A DNA stretch of 45,937 nucleotides from an uncultured Clostridia bacterium (GTDB lineage Bacteria > Bacillota > Clostridia > Christensenellales > Borkfalkiaceae): assembly GCA_947589555.1 (NCBI GenBank), contig CANQAZ010000004.1:1-45937 (forward strand), in the 5' to 3' direction. Position 1 is the first letter of the stretch, and every line of letters starts with the position of its first letter. The notes below the pieces were generated by a model that was given only the letters and a program-made list of their open reading frames with translations, made no database searches and was not told where the DNA came from. Positions 14,155 through 23,100 of the stretch are shown piece after piece. The position numbers and the translations under genes are program-made.

Positions 14155-14215
14155 AAACCGTTCCGCGCGCCCCCTTCCCCCCGTAGGGGGAAGGGGGCGC
14201 GCGGAACGGTTTTTT
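14155..14215. terminator. Long-stem terminator after galE
   Basis: A stem of about 24 bp, nearly all G+C with an outer AAACCG/CGGTTT, and a very short loop. On the plus strand it is followed by six T's; on the minus strand it is followed by TTTATTC. It ends the galTKE transcript (galE stops at 14229) and could work in both directions. Confidence 0.85.
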
Positions 14216-14228
14216 ATGAGAAGATCAA

Positions 14229-15242
14229 TTATTTACGGTAGCCGTTCGGGTTGTTCTTCTGCCAATTCCACTGGTCGCGGCACATCGCTTCGAGGTCGCG
14301 CTCCGCCTTCCAGCCGAGGTCGCGCTCCGCCTTTTCCGCCGAGGCGTAGCAGGTCGCGATGTCGCCCGCGCGGCGGGGCTCGATGACGTAGGGAAGATCC
14401 CGCCCGCACGCTTTGGAAAAGGCCTTGATCATGTCGAGCACGCTGTACCCGACGCCCGTGCCGAGATTGTAGATATAAACGCCCGCCGTCTGCAATTTTT
14501 CGAGGGCGGCGACGTGCCCCTTTGCAAGGTCCACGACGTGGATGTAATCGCGGACGCCCGTGCCGTCATGGGTGGGATAGTCGTTGCCGAACACGCCGAT
14601 GCGCTTCAACTTGCCGCTTGCCACCTGCGCCACGTAGGGCATGAGGTTGTTGGGGATGCCTTTGGGATCCTCGCCGATGAGCCCGCTCGCGTGCGCGCCC
14701 ACGGGATTGAAGTAGCGCAACAGGACGACCGTCCACCCGTTGTCCGAAGTGTACAGGTCCTTCAAAATGTTCTCCTGCATCACCTTCGTCGCGCCGTAGG
14801 GATTGGTGGTGGGACGGAGGGGGGTCGTCTCCTTCAAGGGGAGTTCGGCGGGGTCGCCGTACACCGTGGCCGAGGAGGAAAAGACGATCCTCTTTACGCC
14901 GAACTTCTTCATCGTTTCGAGAAGCACCAGCGTGGAGACGAGGTTGTTATCGTAATACTCGATGGGCTTTTGGACGCTCTCCCCCACCGCTTTGAGCCCC
15001 GCAAAATGGATGACCCAATCGATTTCGTTGGCGGTGAAGATGAGTTCCATCGCCGCGCGGTCGCGCACGTCGTTTTCATAGAACACGACCTCTTTGCCCG
15101 TGATTTTTTCGATGCGCGAGATCGCCTCCCGGCTCGCATTGCTGAGATTATCCACGACGACGACGTCGTATCCCTTTTCCAACAGTTCCACCACCGTGTG
15201 CGAGCCGATGAAGCCCGCGCCGCCCGTAACAAGTACTCTCAT
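14229..15242 (-). CDS. galE: UDP-glucose 4-epimerase
   Basis: 337 residues, full length. It interconverts UDP-galactose and UDP-glucose in the Leloir pathway. The N-terminus MRVLVTGGAGFIGSH holds the GxxGxxG NAD motif; SSSATVYG and the YGATK motif supply the Ser/Tyr/Lys catalytic triad of the extended SDR family, and LRYFNPVGAH is typical of GalE. It is the last gene of galT-galK-galE, starting 3 bp after the galK stop. Confidence 0.97.
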   Translation of the reverse strand: MRVLVTGGAGFIGSHTVVELLEKGYDVVVVDNLSNASREAISRIEKITGKEVVFYENDVRDRAAMELIFTANEIDWVIHFAGLKAVGESVQKPIEYYDNNLVSTLVLLETMKKFGVKRIVFSSSATVYGDPAELPLKETTPLRPTTNPYGATKVMQENILKDLYTSDNGWTVVLLRYFNPVGAHASGLIGEDPKGIPNNLMPYVAQVASGKLKRIGVFGNDYPTHDGTGVRDYIHVVDLAKGHVAALEKLQTAGVYIYNLGTGVGYSVLDMIKAFSKACGRDLPYVIEPRRAGDIATCYASAEKAERDLGWKAERDLEAMCRDQWNWQKNNPNGYRK

Positions 15243-15245
15243 ATA

Positions 15246-16367
15246 TCACTCCTTTTCGACGACGATCCCGTCGCCGATCTCTGCGCTGTAAAACGCGGCG
15301 CGATAGCCCGTTTCCCGCGCATATTTTTCCGCAACGAATGCTTTGAAATCCTCCTCCGCGCTCTTTTTGACCACGGAGACGGTGCAACCGCCGAAGCCCG
15401 CGCCCGTCATGCGGGAGCCGAGGCAGGCGGGATGGCTCTGCGCCGCGAAGGCGAGAGAATCGAGTTCCTTGCCCGTGACCTCATAGAGATCGCGCAGCGA
15501 GGCGTGCGAGGCGTTGAGGAGGCGCCCGAATCCTTCGATATCGCCCCCACGCAAAAGCCTGGCGGCCGTGCGCACCCGCTCGCACTCCTCCACCACGTGC
15601 TTGGCGCGGCGGTAGATGACGGCGGGAAGGAGGGTCCTGTACTCTTCGAGCAAATAGGGCTTGACTTCGGCAAGGCTGTTGACCGCGAGCCGCTTTTTGA
15701 GCAGGCGGAGGGCCTCCTCCACCTCCTCCCGCCTCTCGTTATACTTGCTGGCGACGAGGCTGTGCGGCTTTTTGCAGTCGGCGATGACGAGGGTGTAGTC
15801 GCCGAGGCGGACGGGGATGTACTCCCGTTCGAGGGTGGCGCAGTCGAGGAGGATGGCGTAGCCCGCGCGGCCGTTTGCCGAGGCGTACTGGTCCATGACG
15901 CCGCACCGCACCCCCGCGTACTCCTGCTCCGCCTTCTGCGCGACGAGGGCGACCTCCACGGGATCGAACTTTTCCCCCGCGACCGTGGCGAGGGCCGCGA
16001 TGGTGGACACCTCGATGGCCGCCGAGGAGGAGAGCCCGCTCCCGAACGGGACGGTGCAGTCCATCAGGAGATCGCACCCGACGACGCGGTGCCCCGCCTC
16101 CCGCCAGAGCGCCGCGCAACCCGCGTGGTATTTGATGTGCTGTTTATCGCGGTATTGTTCGAGATCGCCGAGGTCGAGCACGGCGACTTCGGGCAGGTCG
16201 GTCCAGCGGATGCGCAGGACGTTTTCGCCGTTGGGCCGCGCCCAGACCGTGTTTTTGAGGGAGAGCGCGCAGGGCATCACCTGCCCGCCGCAATAATCCA
16301 CGTGCTCGCCGATGAGGTTGACCCGCCCCGCGGCCGAGATCCGGTAAGAATACCCTTCTTTATTCAT
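15246..16367 (-). CDS. galK: Galactokinase
   Basis: 373 residues, of usual length. It phosphorylates alpha-D-galactose at C1 with ATP. The GHMP-kinase signature motifs are present: GRVNLIGEHVDYCGG near the N-terminus, PFGSGLSSSAA for ATP binding, and GAGFGGCTV near the C-terminus. Its start overlaps the galT stop by 8 bp, so translation is probably coupled. Confidence 0.97.
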   Translation of the reverse strand: MNKEGYSYRISAAGRVNLIGEHVDYCGGQVMPCALSLKNTVWARPNGENVLRIRWTDLPEVAVLDLGDLEQYRDKQHIKYHAGCAALWREAGHRVVGCDLLMDCTVPFGSGLSSSAAIEVSTIAALATVAGEKFDPVEVALVAQKAEQEYAGVRCGVMDQYASANGRAGYAILLDCATLEREYIPVRLGDYTLVIADCKKPHSLVASKYNERREEVEEALRLLKKRLAVNSLAEVKPYLLEEYRTLLPAVIYRRAKHVVEECERVRTAARLLRGGDIEGFGRLLNASHASLRDLYEVTGKELDSLAFAAQSHPACLGSRMTGAGFGGCTVSVVKKSAEEDFKAFVAEKYARETGYRAAFYSAEIGDGIVVEKE

Positions 16368-17784
16368 AAAATTCTGCCCCCTTCATGAATTGTGCCGTTT
16401 CTTCGTGCGTTTTGAACACCGCCGTGTTTTGAAGGATGCGCTCGCAGATGCTTGCAAGTTCATCCCGCATGCGCTCCTCCGTGCTCCCCGTGCGCGCGTT
16501 GATCTCGTCGTACAGCAGTCGGAAGGCGGAGAGTTCTTCGGGAAGCGCCCCCCTTTCCACCGCCTTTTTGAGTTCGCCGAGTTCCCTTTCGAGCCGCCCG
16601 GGGAGGATGAACAGCCCCTGCGCTTCGATGAGCCCGATGGATTCCTTTTTGACGATGTGGAATTCGGGATGGGCGTGGAATACGCCGTCCGGGAATTGCT
16701 CCGAGGTGATGTTACTGCGCAGGATGAGGTTCATGCAATATTTGTCGCCGTCCATGAACACCGTGGGGCTCACCGCGTGGTGCACCCCCTTTTCGTCCTC
16801 GGGAATGAGCCCCCGCCCTTCGTCGCGGTAGCCCACCCACAGTTTGCGGACGAGTTCGGCCGCTTGCACGATCTCGTGCGCGTTCTTGCCCTCGATGCGG
16901 ATGACCGTGTTGTACCAATCGAGCACCCCCACCGTGAGCGAGGGGAATTTTTTGTGGCGGAGGGGAATGGCGATCTTCGCCTTGAACATGGGAAGCACCT
17001 CGCCGCCCCCCTGAAAGTGATCGTGCGCGAGAACGCTCCCGCCGATGCTCGGCAGGGGCGCGTTGCACCCGATGAAATAGTGCGGGAAGGCATCGACAAA
17101 TTCCATGAGCGCCGCAAAGGTGGCCTCGTTGACGTGCATGGGAATGTGCGCCTCGTTGACGGCGATGCCGTGCTGGTAGAAGTAGCCGTAGGGCGAAAAC
17201 TGCCAAAACCACTTGCCGTCCGCAAGGGAGAAGGAGACGGTGCGGAGGGTGCGCTTGCCGCGCGGGAAGTACCCCTCGTTATCGCGGCAGATGGAGCACT
17301 TGGGATAGCCCCCCTTTACGCTGTTGCCGCTGACCGCCTTTTTGGGATCGCGGAATTCGGGCTTGGCCTTGTTGATGGTGACGATGAGCCCGTTTTTGCC
17401 CGTGAAACGGGGGTTTTGATCGAGTTTTTCCTTTTTGACGTAGTCCGAAGCCACGGAATATTCGTACAGCCATTCGGTGGCGGCGGCGGGAGAGGACGCG
17501 TAGCGGCGGGAAAATTCCTCCTCCACGTCGGCGGGCGGGAGCATCACCGCCCCCATCACGGCATCCTGCACCCTCTCCCTGTCCTCTTCGGCAATATCGG
17601 CGGTGAGGACGCCGAGAAGTTCGGAGAGGGGCTCCTCCCCGTACACGGCAATACGCTCCTCCCAACTTTCCTTGCCGAGGAGCATCAAAACGGTGTTGCG
17701 CGCATAGATCTCGTTCCGCTTTTTGAGCGAAAGTTTGCGGGACGCATAGTCGATGAGTTTTGCAAGTGCGGTGGAAAAGTCCAT
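16360..17784 (-). CDS. galT: UDP-glucose--hexose-1-phosphate uridylyltransferase, class II (clostridial type)
   Basis: 474 residues. It transfers UMP from UDP-glucose to galactose-1-phosphate, forming UDP-galactose and glucose-1-phosphate. The length, the CSICRDNEGYFPRG stretch and the VLAHDHFQGG motif place it in the Firmicute class II GalT family rather than the shorter E. coli type. The start MDFSTALAKL at 17784 is preferred to a longer frame because GGAGG lies 6 nt upstream and the extra residues come from the structured leader. It is the first gene of galTKE. Confidence 0.95.
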   Translation of the reverse strand: MDFSTALAKLIDYASRKLSLKKRNEIYARNTVLMLLGKESWEERIAVYGEEPLSELLGVLTADIAEEDRERVQDAVMGAVMLPPADVEEEFSRRYASSPAAATEWLYEYSVASDYVKKEKLDQNPRFTGKNGLIVTINKAKPEFRDPKKAVSGNSVKGGYPKCSICRDNEGYFPRGKRTLRTVSFSLADGKWFWQFSPYGYFYQHGIAVNEAHIPMHVNEATFAALMEFVDAFPHYFIGCNAPLPSIGGSVLAHDHFQGGGEVLPMFKAKIAIPLRHKKFPSLTVGVLDWYNTVIRIEGKNAHEIVQAAELVRKLWVGYRDEGRGLIPEDEKGVHHAVSPTVFMDGDKYCMNLILRSNITSEQFPDGVFHAHPEFHIVKKESIGLIEAQGLFILPGRLERELGELKKAVERGALPEELSAFRLLYDEINARTGSTEERMRDELASICERILQNTAVFKTHEETAQFMKGAEFYE

Positions 17785-17796
17785 ACGGCGCCTCCG

Positions 17797-17887
17797 AAAA
17801 AAAACTTCCGAGCCCAGAGACTGAACGCCGGCTCGGTTCAAGGGGGGAAAATGTACGGCGGAGTTCGGAAGAATAACTCTGTCTCTG
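17797..17887 (-). promoter_or_regulatory. Candidate attenuator in the galT leader
   Basis: Three pairings compete in the minus-strand leader. (B) CCGAGCC (17830-17836) with GGCTCGG (17808-17814) forms a hairpin followed, after AAG, by eight T's, a terminator-like element. (A) CTTCCGA (17865-17871) with TCGGAAG (17805-17811) uses the same 3' arm. (C) CAGAGAC at the predicted transcript start (17881-17887) pairs with GTCTCTG (17815-17821) inside the loop of B. They cannot all form together, as in transcription attenuators. No T-box, known riboswitch core or BglG-type antiterminator is recognised. Confidence 0.45.
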
Positions 17888-17894
17888 CGCCCCT

Positions 17895-17924
17895 ATTATA
17901 GGAGTTTTGAGGGTTTTATTGCAA
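17895..17924 (-). promoter_or_regulatory. galTKE promoter
   Basis: TTGCAA (17919-17924), 18-nt spacer, perfect TATAAT (17895-17900) on the minus strand. Transcription would start near 17888, giving a leader of about 104 nt that holds the candidate attenuator. Confidence 0.75.
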
Positions 17925-17953
17925 GTATTTCTATGACAAATTTCGGACATTTA

Positions 17954-17982
17954 TTGACATTTTTTCCGTTTTGTGCTATGAT
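17954..17982 (+). promoter_or_regulatory. Promoter of the divergent araC-type gene
   Basis: TTGACA (17954-17959), 17 nt, TATGAT (17977-17982) on the plus strand. The transcript would start near 17989, right at the GGAGGGAG ribosome site, so the leader is only about 10 nt. The galT promoter lies back to back 30 bp away. Confidence 0.75.
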
Positions 17983-17998
17983 AGCGGCGGAGGGAGAA

Positions 17999-18877
17999 AT
18001 GCTGATCGCAAAGCGTGAAGTCTGGAATTACCCGAAGGCGGCGAACATCTGGGTGGGAAAATACCGGCACTCCCACAACCTGTTGCACTGGCACTACGAC
18101 TGCGAATTGATCTATACGGAGAGCGGGTGCATCGACGTGTTCTGCGAAAAGGAGACCTACCGCCTGACGGCGGGCGAGGCCCTGTACATCGACGGCGGCA
18201 CCATGCACCGCATGACCGCCCAGGACGACAATACCACCCTCATCGTCATCATCTTCGACTACAACATCATCAAGCCGTACACGGGCAATTTACGCCTCGT
18301 GAGCCCACGCCTGAAAGGCAAGTACGACATTCCCGCCGCCTATTGCAGGGTGCGGGACGTGCTCCTCGGGCGGGAGCCCTACTGCGGCGCGGAGGCCGCC
18401 GCGCAGATCATGACCCTGATGGCGGCCGTGTACCGCGGGGAACAGGCGGCGCCGCGGCAGGACGTGGACGAGACCACCCACCGCTTTATGGCCCTCCTCG
18501 AAACGGTGAGCGAAAAGTACCAATTCTTTACCTTCGGCGACGCCGTCGCCTTTATGGGCATGAGCGAAAGTTATTTTTCGCGCTATTTCCGCAAGACGGC
18601 GGGCGTCACCTTCTCCCAATACCTCAATTATTTGCGCGTGGGACACGCCATCGACCTTTTGCACGACAAAAAGAGCCGCTCGATGACCGAGATCGCCGAT
18701 CTGTGCGGATTTTACACCATACGCAACTTCAACCGCGTGTTCCGCGAGACAACGGGCTATTCCCCCCGCGAATTGCCCGCGAATTTCCGCATGGAGGACA
18801 AACTTTTTTACCCTTCCGCCGCCTCCTTCAACCCCACCCTGCCCGACTGCGTGCTCCTTGAATCGGCGGGAGGTTAA
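17999..18877 (+). CDS. AraC-family transcriptional regulator
   Basis: 292 residues. The N-terminal ~150 residues form a cupin-like sugar-binding domain (RHSHNLLHWHYDCEL, GEALYIDGGTMHRM). The C-terminal ~100 residues carry two AraC helix-turn-helix units (FMGMSESYFSRYFRKTAG; TEIADLCGFYTIRNFNRVF, then TTGYSPRE). The start at 17999 follows GGAGGGAG; a longer upstream frame runs through the promoter and is rejected. Transcribed divergently from galTKE with overlapping control regions, it probably regulates that operon, the glycoside-hydrolase genes, or both. Confidence 0.92.
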   Translation: MLIAKREVWNYPKAANIWVGKYRHSHNLLHWHYDCELIYTESGCIDVFCEKETYRLTAGEALYIDGGTMHRMTAQDDNTTLIVIIFDYNIIKPYTGNLRLVSPRLKGKYDIPAAYCRVRDVLLGREPYCGAEAAAQIMTLMAAVYRGEQAAPRQDVDETTHRFMALLETVSEKYQFFTFGDAVAFMGMSESYFSRYFRKTAGVTFSQYLNYLRVGHAIDLLHDKKSRSMTEIADLCGFYTIRNFNRVFRETTGYSPRELPANFRMEDKLFYPSAASFNPTLPDCVLLESAGG

Positions 18878-18943
18878 AAGGGCGGAAAAGGACCCCCGTT
18901 TTGCGTTTTTTTCACCCCCATTCCCCTATTTCGGGCAAAAGAA

Positions 18944-18973
18944 GGGGCGCCGCAGAGGCGCCCCGCTTTTTTT
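18944..18973 (+). terminator. Terminator of the araC-type gene
   Basis: A perfect GGGGCGCC/GGCGCCCC stem (18944-18951 with 18957-18964), 5-nt loop, then GC and seven T's on the plus strand. It separates the regulator from the convergent DUF2264 gene, whose stop codon lies inside the T-run. Confidence 0.9.
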
Positions 18974-20099
18974 ATTCATCCACCGCTTCGTCGCAGGGAA
19001 GATCGGCCCCTGCCCATATCTTTTTGTTGGTCCACGGCTCGTCGGGCGCGGACCAGAAGGGGTGCGACGGCGCGAGACCGAGCGGGAGAAAGGCCGCCAC
19101 GCACATGTAGACGCTTCCCACGCAGATGTAGTGCTCGCCGAGGGAGGGCTGGTTGCCGATGACCCCCACCTTCAAAAAGCCGTTTGCATCGAACATGCCA
19201 CCCTTGACCGTGCGTTCCATGACGGCGGAGACGGCGCAACGCACCTGCGCGGGGGTGAGCCCTTCGGGCAAATTCTCTTGGAGCGCGGCGTGCACGAGGG
19301 CCTGAAAGGCGCCGAAACGATAGCAAAGAGAGCGGCCCGTCATGGGGTAGGTCCCCTCGGGGGAGATGAGGCGCTCCTGTATGGCGGCGTAGCGCGCGGC
19401 GCGCTTTTCCACCTTAGGCAGGAGGGCGGCATACCGCGGCACGCGGGGCGCAAAGGTTTTGAGCACATCCACATACATGGGATGGATGGCGTAACTGTTG
19501 TAATAATCCATGTGGAAAAATGCGCCGTCGCCATACATGCCGTCGCCCACGTACCACTCCTCAAAGGCGTTTACGACGCGCTCCACGGGGGGCAGGATCC
19601 ACTCTTCGCCCATGAGACAGAGCGCGGCCTCCACCATCGCCGAAAAGAAGAGCCAGTTGATGGGGAAGGGCTCGAATTTGCGGGTAGCGATGAGGCAATC
19701 GGCAAGATTGCGCCTGACGGGGGCGGAGAGTGGCTCCAACAGGGCGTGCGGGGCGCGCACGAGGGCATAGGCGAGGTAGGCGGCATCCACCAAAGACTGC
19801 CCGTAGCCCTCGGTAAAGTTCATGAAATCGGGGGAAGCGGGATCGGTGGCGTTTGCAATGCCTTTGAGGGCGAGGGCGCGGTATTCGGCTTGCAGTTGCG
19901 CCTCCTCCCCTTTCAGACCTTCGAGTTCCAGCCACGGCGCCATGCCCGAGAGGGTGCGCGCGAACGCTTCGAGGTGGGCGTACATCTCGCGCGACTGCTT
20001 TTCGACGGGAAGTTTTTGGTGAAGTTGCCCCTCCGCGAGGGACGTGAGCACGGGGTCGGCGATTTTGAGCATGAGGCCGAGCCAATCTTTTCTATCCAT
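18972..20099 (-). CDS. DUF2264-family protein, probable exo-acting glycoside hydrolase
   Basis: 375 residues, cytoplasmic (no signal peptide). The sequence fits the DUF2264 (alpha/alpha)6-barrel family: RKDWLGLMLKIADPVL start, MNFTEGYGQSLVDAAYLAYAL, FPINWLFFSAMVE, YGDGAFFHMDYYNSY, TGRSLCYRFGAFQAL. From memory, this family is linked to CAZy GH154 beta-glucuronidases acting on arabinogalactan side chains; I cannot verify that here. It would then remove uronic acid caps from imported oligosaccharides. The start at 20099 is chosen because AAGGAGGATC lies 6 nt upstream; an upstream extension runs into the preceding hairpin. It is the last gene of the locus on this strand. Confidence 0.8.
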   Translation of the reverse strand: MDRKDWLGLMLKIADPVLTSLAEGQLHQKLPVEKQSREMYAHLEAFARTLSGMAPWLELEGLKGEEAQLQAEYRALALKGIANATDPASPDFMNFTEGYGQSLVDAAYLAYALVRAPHALLEPLSAPVRRNLADCLIATRKFEPFPINWLFFSAMVEAALCLMGEEWILPPVERVVNAFEEWYVGDGMYGDGAFFHMDYYNSYAIHPMYVDVLKTFAPRVPRYAALLPKVEKRAARYAAIQERLISPEGTYPMTGRSLCYRFGAFQALVHAALQENLPEGLTPAQVRCAVSAVMERTVKGGMFDANGFLKVGVIGNQPSLGEHYICVGSVYMCVAAFLPLGLAPSHPFWSAPDEPWTNKKIWAGADLPCDEAVDE

Positions 20100-20141
20100 G
20101 ATGATCCTCCTTGTTGAAACGGTTTGGGTGAAAACTTGACG

Positions 20142-20170
20142 CGCCCGCCGACGCAACGCGTCGGCGGGCG
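20142..20170 (-). terminator. GC-rich hairpin between the BspA-like and DUF2264 genes
   Basis: A perfect 13-bp stem (CGCCCGCCGACGC at 20142-20154 with its complement at 20158-20170) and AAC loop. No clean U-run follows on the minus strand, so it may slow or trim transcripts rather than end them; this would lower DUF2264 expression relative to the secreted genes. Confidence 0.55.
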
Positions 20171-20189
20171 GTCTTGTGTCGTGAGGCGA

Positions 20190-23100
20190 TCATTCGCCAT
20201 CAAGATTGGTTACTTTGAAGTTGCCGAGAGAGAAACTGCCCTGCGTGTATCTGAAATGCATGCTGTGGATCTTGGAGCCGTTCTGCCCGTTCTCCGTCGT
20301 CGAAGCATAATTGTACTTGAACAGAGCATTGTAGGAGCCCTCTGTGCCGTCGTACGACCACGTCCAATCAAACCACGCCTTCCCGCCGGAAACGGTGTGC
20401 GTCATGCGGAAGTGGACCAATCTATTTGCATCGGGCTTGCCTGCCGAGCCTTCCCAAGTCGTTTCCTGTTTGCCGTTGAGGTCCTCACTCACCTGCAATT
20501 CGTTGCCGGAACCATCCACATAGAGCACGGTATCGCCTCCGCCGATCCAATCGCCGAATCTACTGCCGCGGTAATTGATGACGATAGAAGCGCGGTTATT
20601 ATCGTTGCCGCTCGTGATGCGTTTGATGACCTGCATGGTGAAATCGATTTGGAAATTATCGTAAGTGCCGCCGACGGTCGCCGCAAAACTATCTTCCCAA
20701 CTCGCTCCTCCATTCGCGATCCCGTCGCGAAGGAATACGATACCCTCTTGGGTAAATACACTGCTTTCACGGATCTTTCTCTTCATGAGGCCGGCATCCC
20801 CTTCCGCATCGATCGCTCCGCGGCCGCCTTTCGACGCCATTACCTTATCAAGATAGGCGTTCATGCCGTCCGACTTCGAAGGATCGCTCAATGCGGTGAC
20901 TTTGAAGGACTTGGTCGCCGCGGCGCTCTTGCCATCTTGGGTGGCGGTGAGTTTCACGCTCACATTGCCCGTGGTGTGGCCGTCGCTGAAATCTTCCAGA
21001 ATCATGTAGTAAGGTTGCCCTTCGACACCCGCGATATGCTCGATCGTGAGAGTTTTGCCCGTGTCGTTTGCGACTTGTGCAAAGGTGACTGCCGAAACAT
21101 CGAGTTGAGTGCCATCCGCCGCTTTATCCGTCACATTGTAGTCAAGTTGCAAGCCCGTGGAGTTGAGGAGTTCATCCGTCATTCCGCCGAAGGGATCCTC
21201 GCCGAGGACGGGCGCGCCCGCCACATCGGTGACGAAACTCACGCGGATATCAAACGAGTAGGTCGTATCCGGAATGTTCTTGTGCGTGAGGGTGACCGTA
21301 ACGACCGAAGTGTTGGGCTCCGCAAGGGAAACGGAGATCGCCGCGCCATCCCCTTCGGAGACCTGCGCGCCGTTCGTCGCCACAACGCCGACCGTGTAGC
21401 CGCCGATATAAGCGCCGTCCGTGCTGTATTCGATGGTTTGGTTGCCACCCGTCGCTACGCGCACCCAGCCGTTCGTCAACTTTTCGGCGGAAACGGAAAG
21501 TTTGCCCTCCAAGTCGACCGGGGTGACGTTGATGGTGACGGGCGTATCGAAGGTGGACATGCCGCCCTGCGTGCCGGAGACGGTGACCTTGATACGATAC
21601 TCGCCCGCGACCTTCGCCTTGAACACGTTGTCCGTGATCTCGTAGTAACTCGAATCGGCGTTCACGTAATCGGAACCGCCCATCTCCTTGACTTCGACGT
21701 AGTACGATCTGCCGCTCTCGCCGTCGCCCTCGTCGAAGGTGACGTTCGTCGTGAGCGTGGCGCCCGTTGCGGCGCCCTCTTCGAGCGTATCCGTGCTCGC
21801 CGTGAAGCCGCTGATGTGAGGCTTGTTGGCGTTGGGATCGGAAGCGGTGATGGTGATATCTTTGATCTCCGTCTTGCCGTTGCGGGTCGCCTGCACTTCG
21901 ACGACAAACACGCCCGCCGTATTGAAGGTGATCGTCTTTGCCGTTTGATCGAGTTCGTAATCGGAGGCCGCGGCTTCCGTGCCGTTCTTCTTTACGGTGT
22001 AGCGCAACGTGGTGTCCGCGCCGCCGTCATACGTGAAGGTGAGCGTGATCGCATCGCCGATGTTGCAAGCGCCGCTTTCGTAGGACGTGCCGCTCGCGCC
22101 GATTTCGGAGAGGTTGGGCCCGGGGACGTCCACGGTGACGGTAGCCGTCATGGGATCGGAAGTAATGCCGTTGTAGGTCGCCGTGACGGTGAGGGTGAAG
22201 GTACCCGCCGTCTTGAAGGTGTAAACCTGGCCTTCTACCGTGTAATCGGTACCTACGACTGCGGCTTGCCCGTCCTTTGTGACGGTGACGGTGACAGTCG
22301 TTTCGTTGGGCGCGCCGTACGCGGGAGCGGCGGTGTAGGAAAGGGTGACTTCCTCCTCCGTCATGCAAGCGCTCTTATTGACGGAAACGCCCGTGAGCGT
22401 GGGCCCGGGCAGGGTGCCGTTCCAGTTGAACGTGCCCGTGTAGCCCGCAAAGGTCTTGGTCATGACTTCGACCTCGGCATCCGCGTTGACCGTGAGGGCG
22501 CCGCAATTAGCAAACGCGCCGATCGCGACCGTGCCGCCCTTGACGTTGACCGTTTCGAGCGTAGCGGGAATGGCATAGCCTTCCCCGGCCGCGCCGAAGA
22601 TGTAACCGAAGTCGGTGTTGACCGCCTGCGCCGCATCGGCGTGGGAGCCGACGAAGGGCAGAGTGAGCGTTTGAAGTTTGTTGCAACCCTTCAAAACGGG
22701 AGCGGAGAAGTAGTTGAGCCCGCCCGTAATGGTGAGGGTTTGAAGTTTGGCGCAATTCGTGAACGCGCCTTCGGCAATACGGCCGCCCGTGGCCATCGTC
22801 AGACGAAGCGCAAGAAGTCCGCTTTCCGCAAACGCGCGCTGGCCGACGTAGGTCAGCGAACCCGTAATGGAGACGTCGCCGAGTTTCGTGCAACCGTAGA
22901 AGGCCTGCGTATCGATGCTCGTGACGTGTCCCTTGACGGTGATCTGTTCGAGATTTGTGCAGTTTTTGAACATGTTCGCCCCGATCTGCGTGATGGCGGC
23001 GGGGAGAGTGATGTGTTGCAATGCCGAGCAACCGTTGAATACCTGATAGTCCCTCGTGCCGAGCGTCGTAAGGCTATCGGGCAGGTTGACGGCTTGGAGC

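Noticed and set aside
13542-14241. Basic Arg-rich and other open frames opposite or offset from the collagen-like gene
   Set aside because: The collagen pattern, ribosome site and terminator define one frame; the others are repeats of that DNA read out of frame or antisense.
14514-17901. Plus-strand open frames of 624 and 503 codons across galE-galK-galT
   Set aside because: They lie antisense to three unmistakable Leloir genes.
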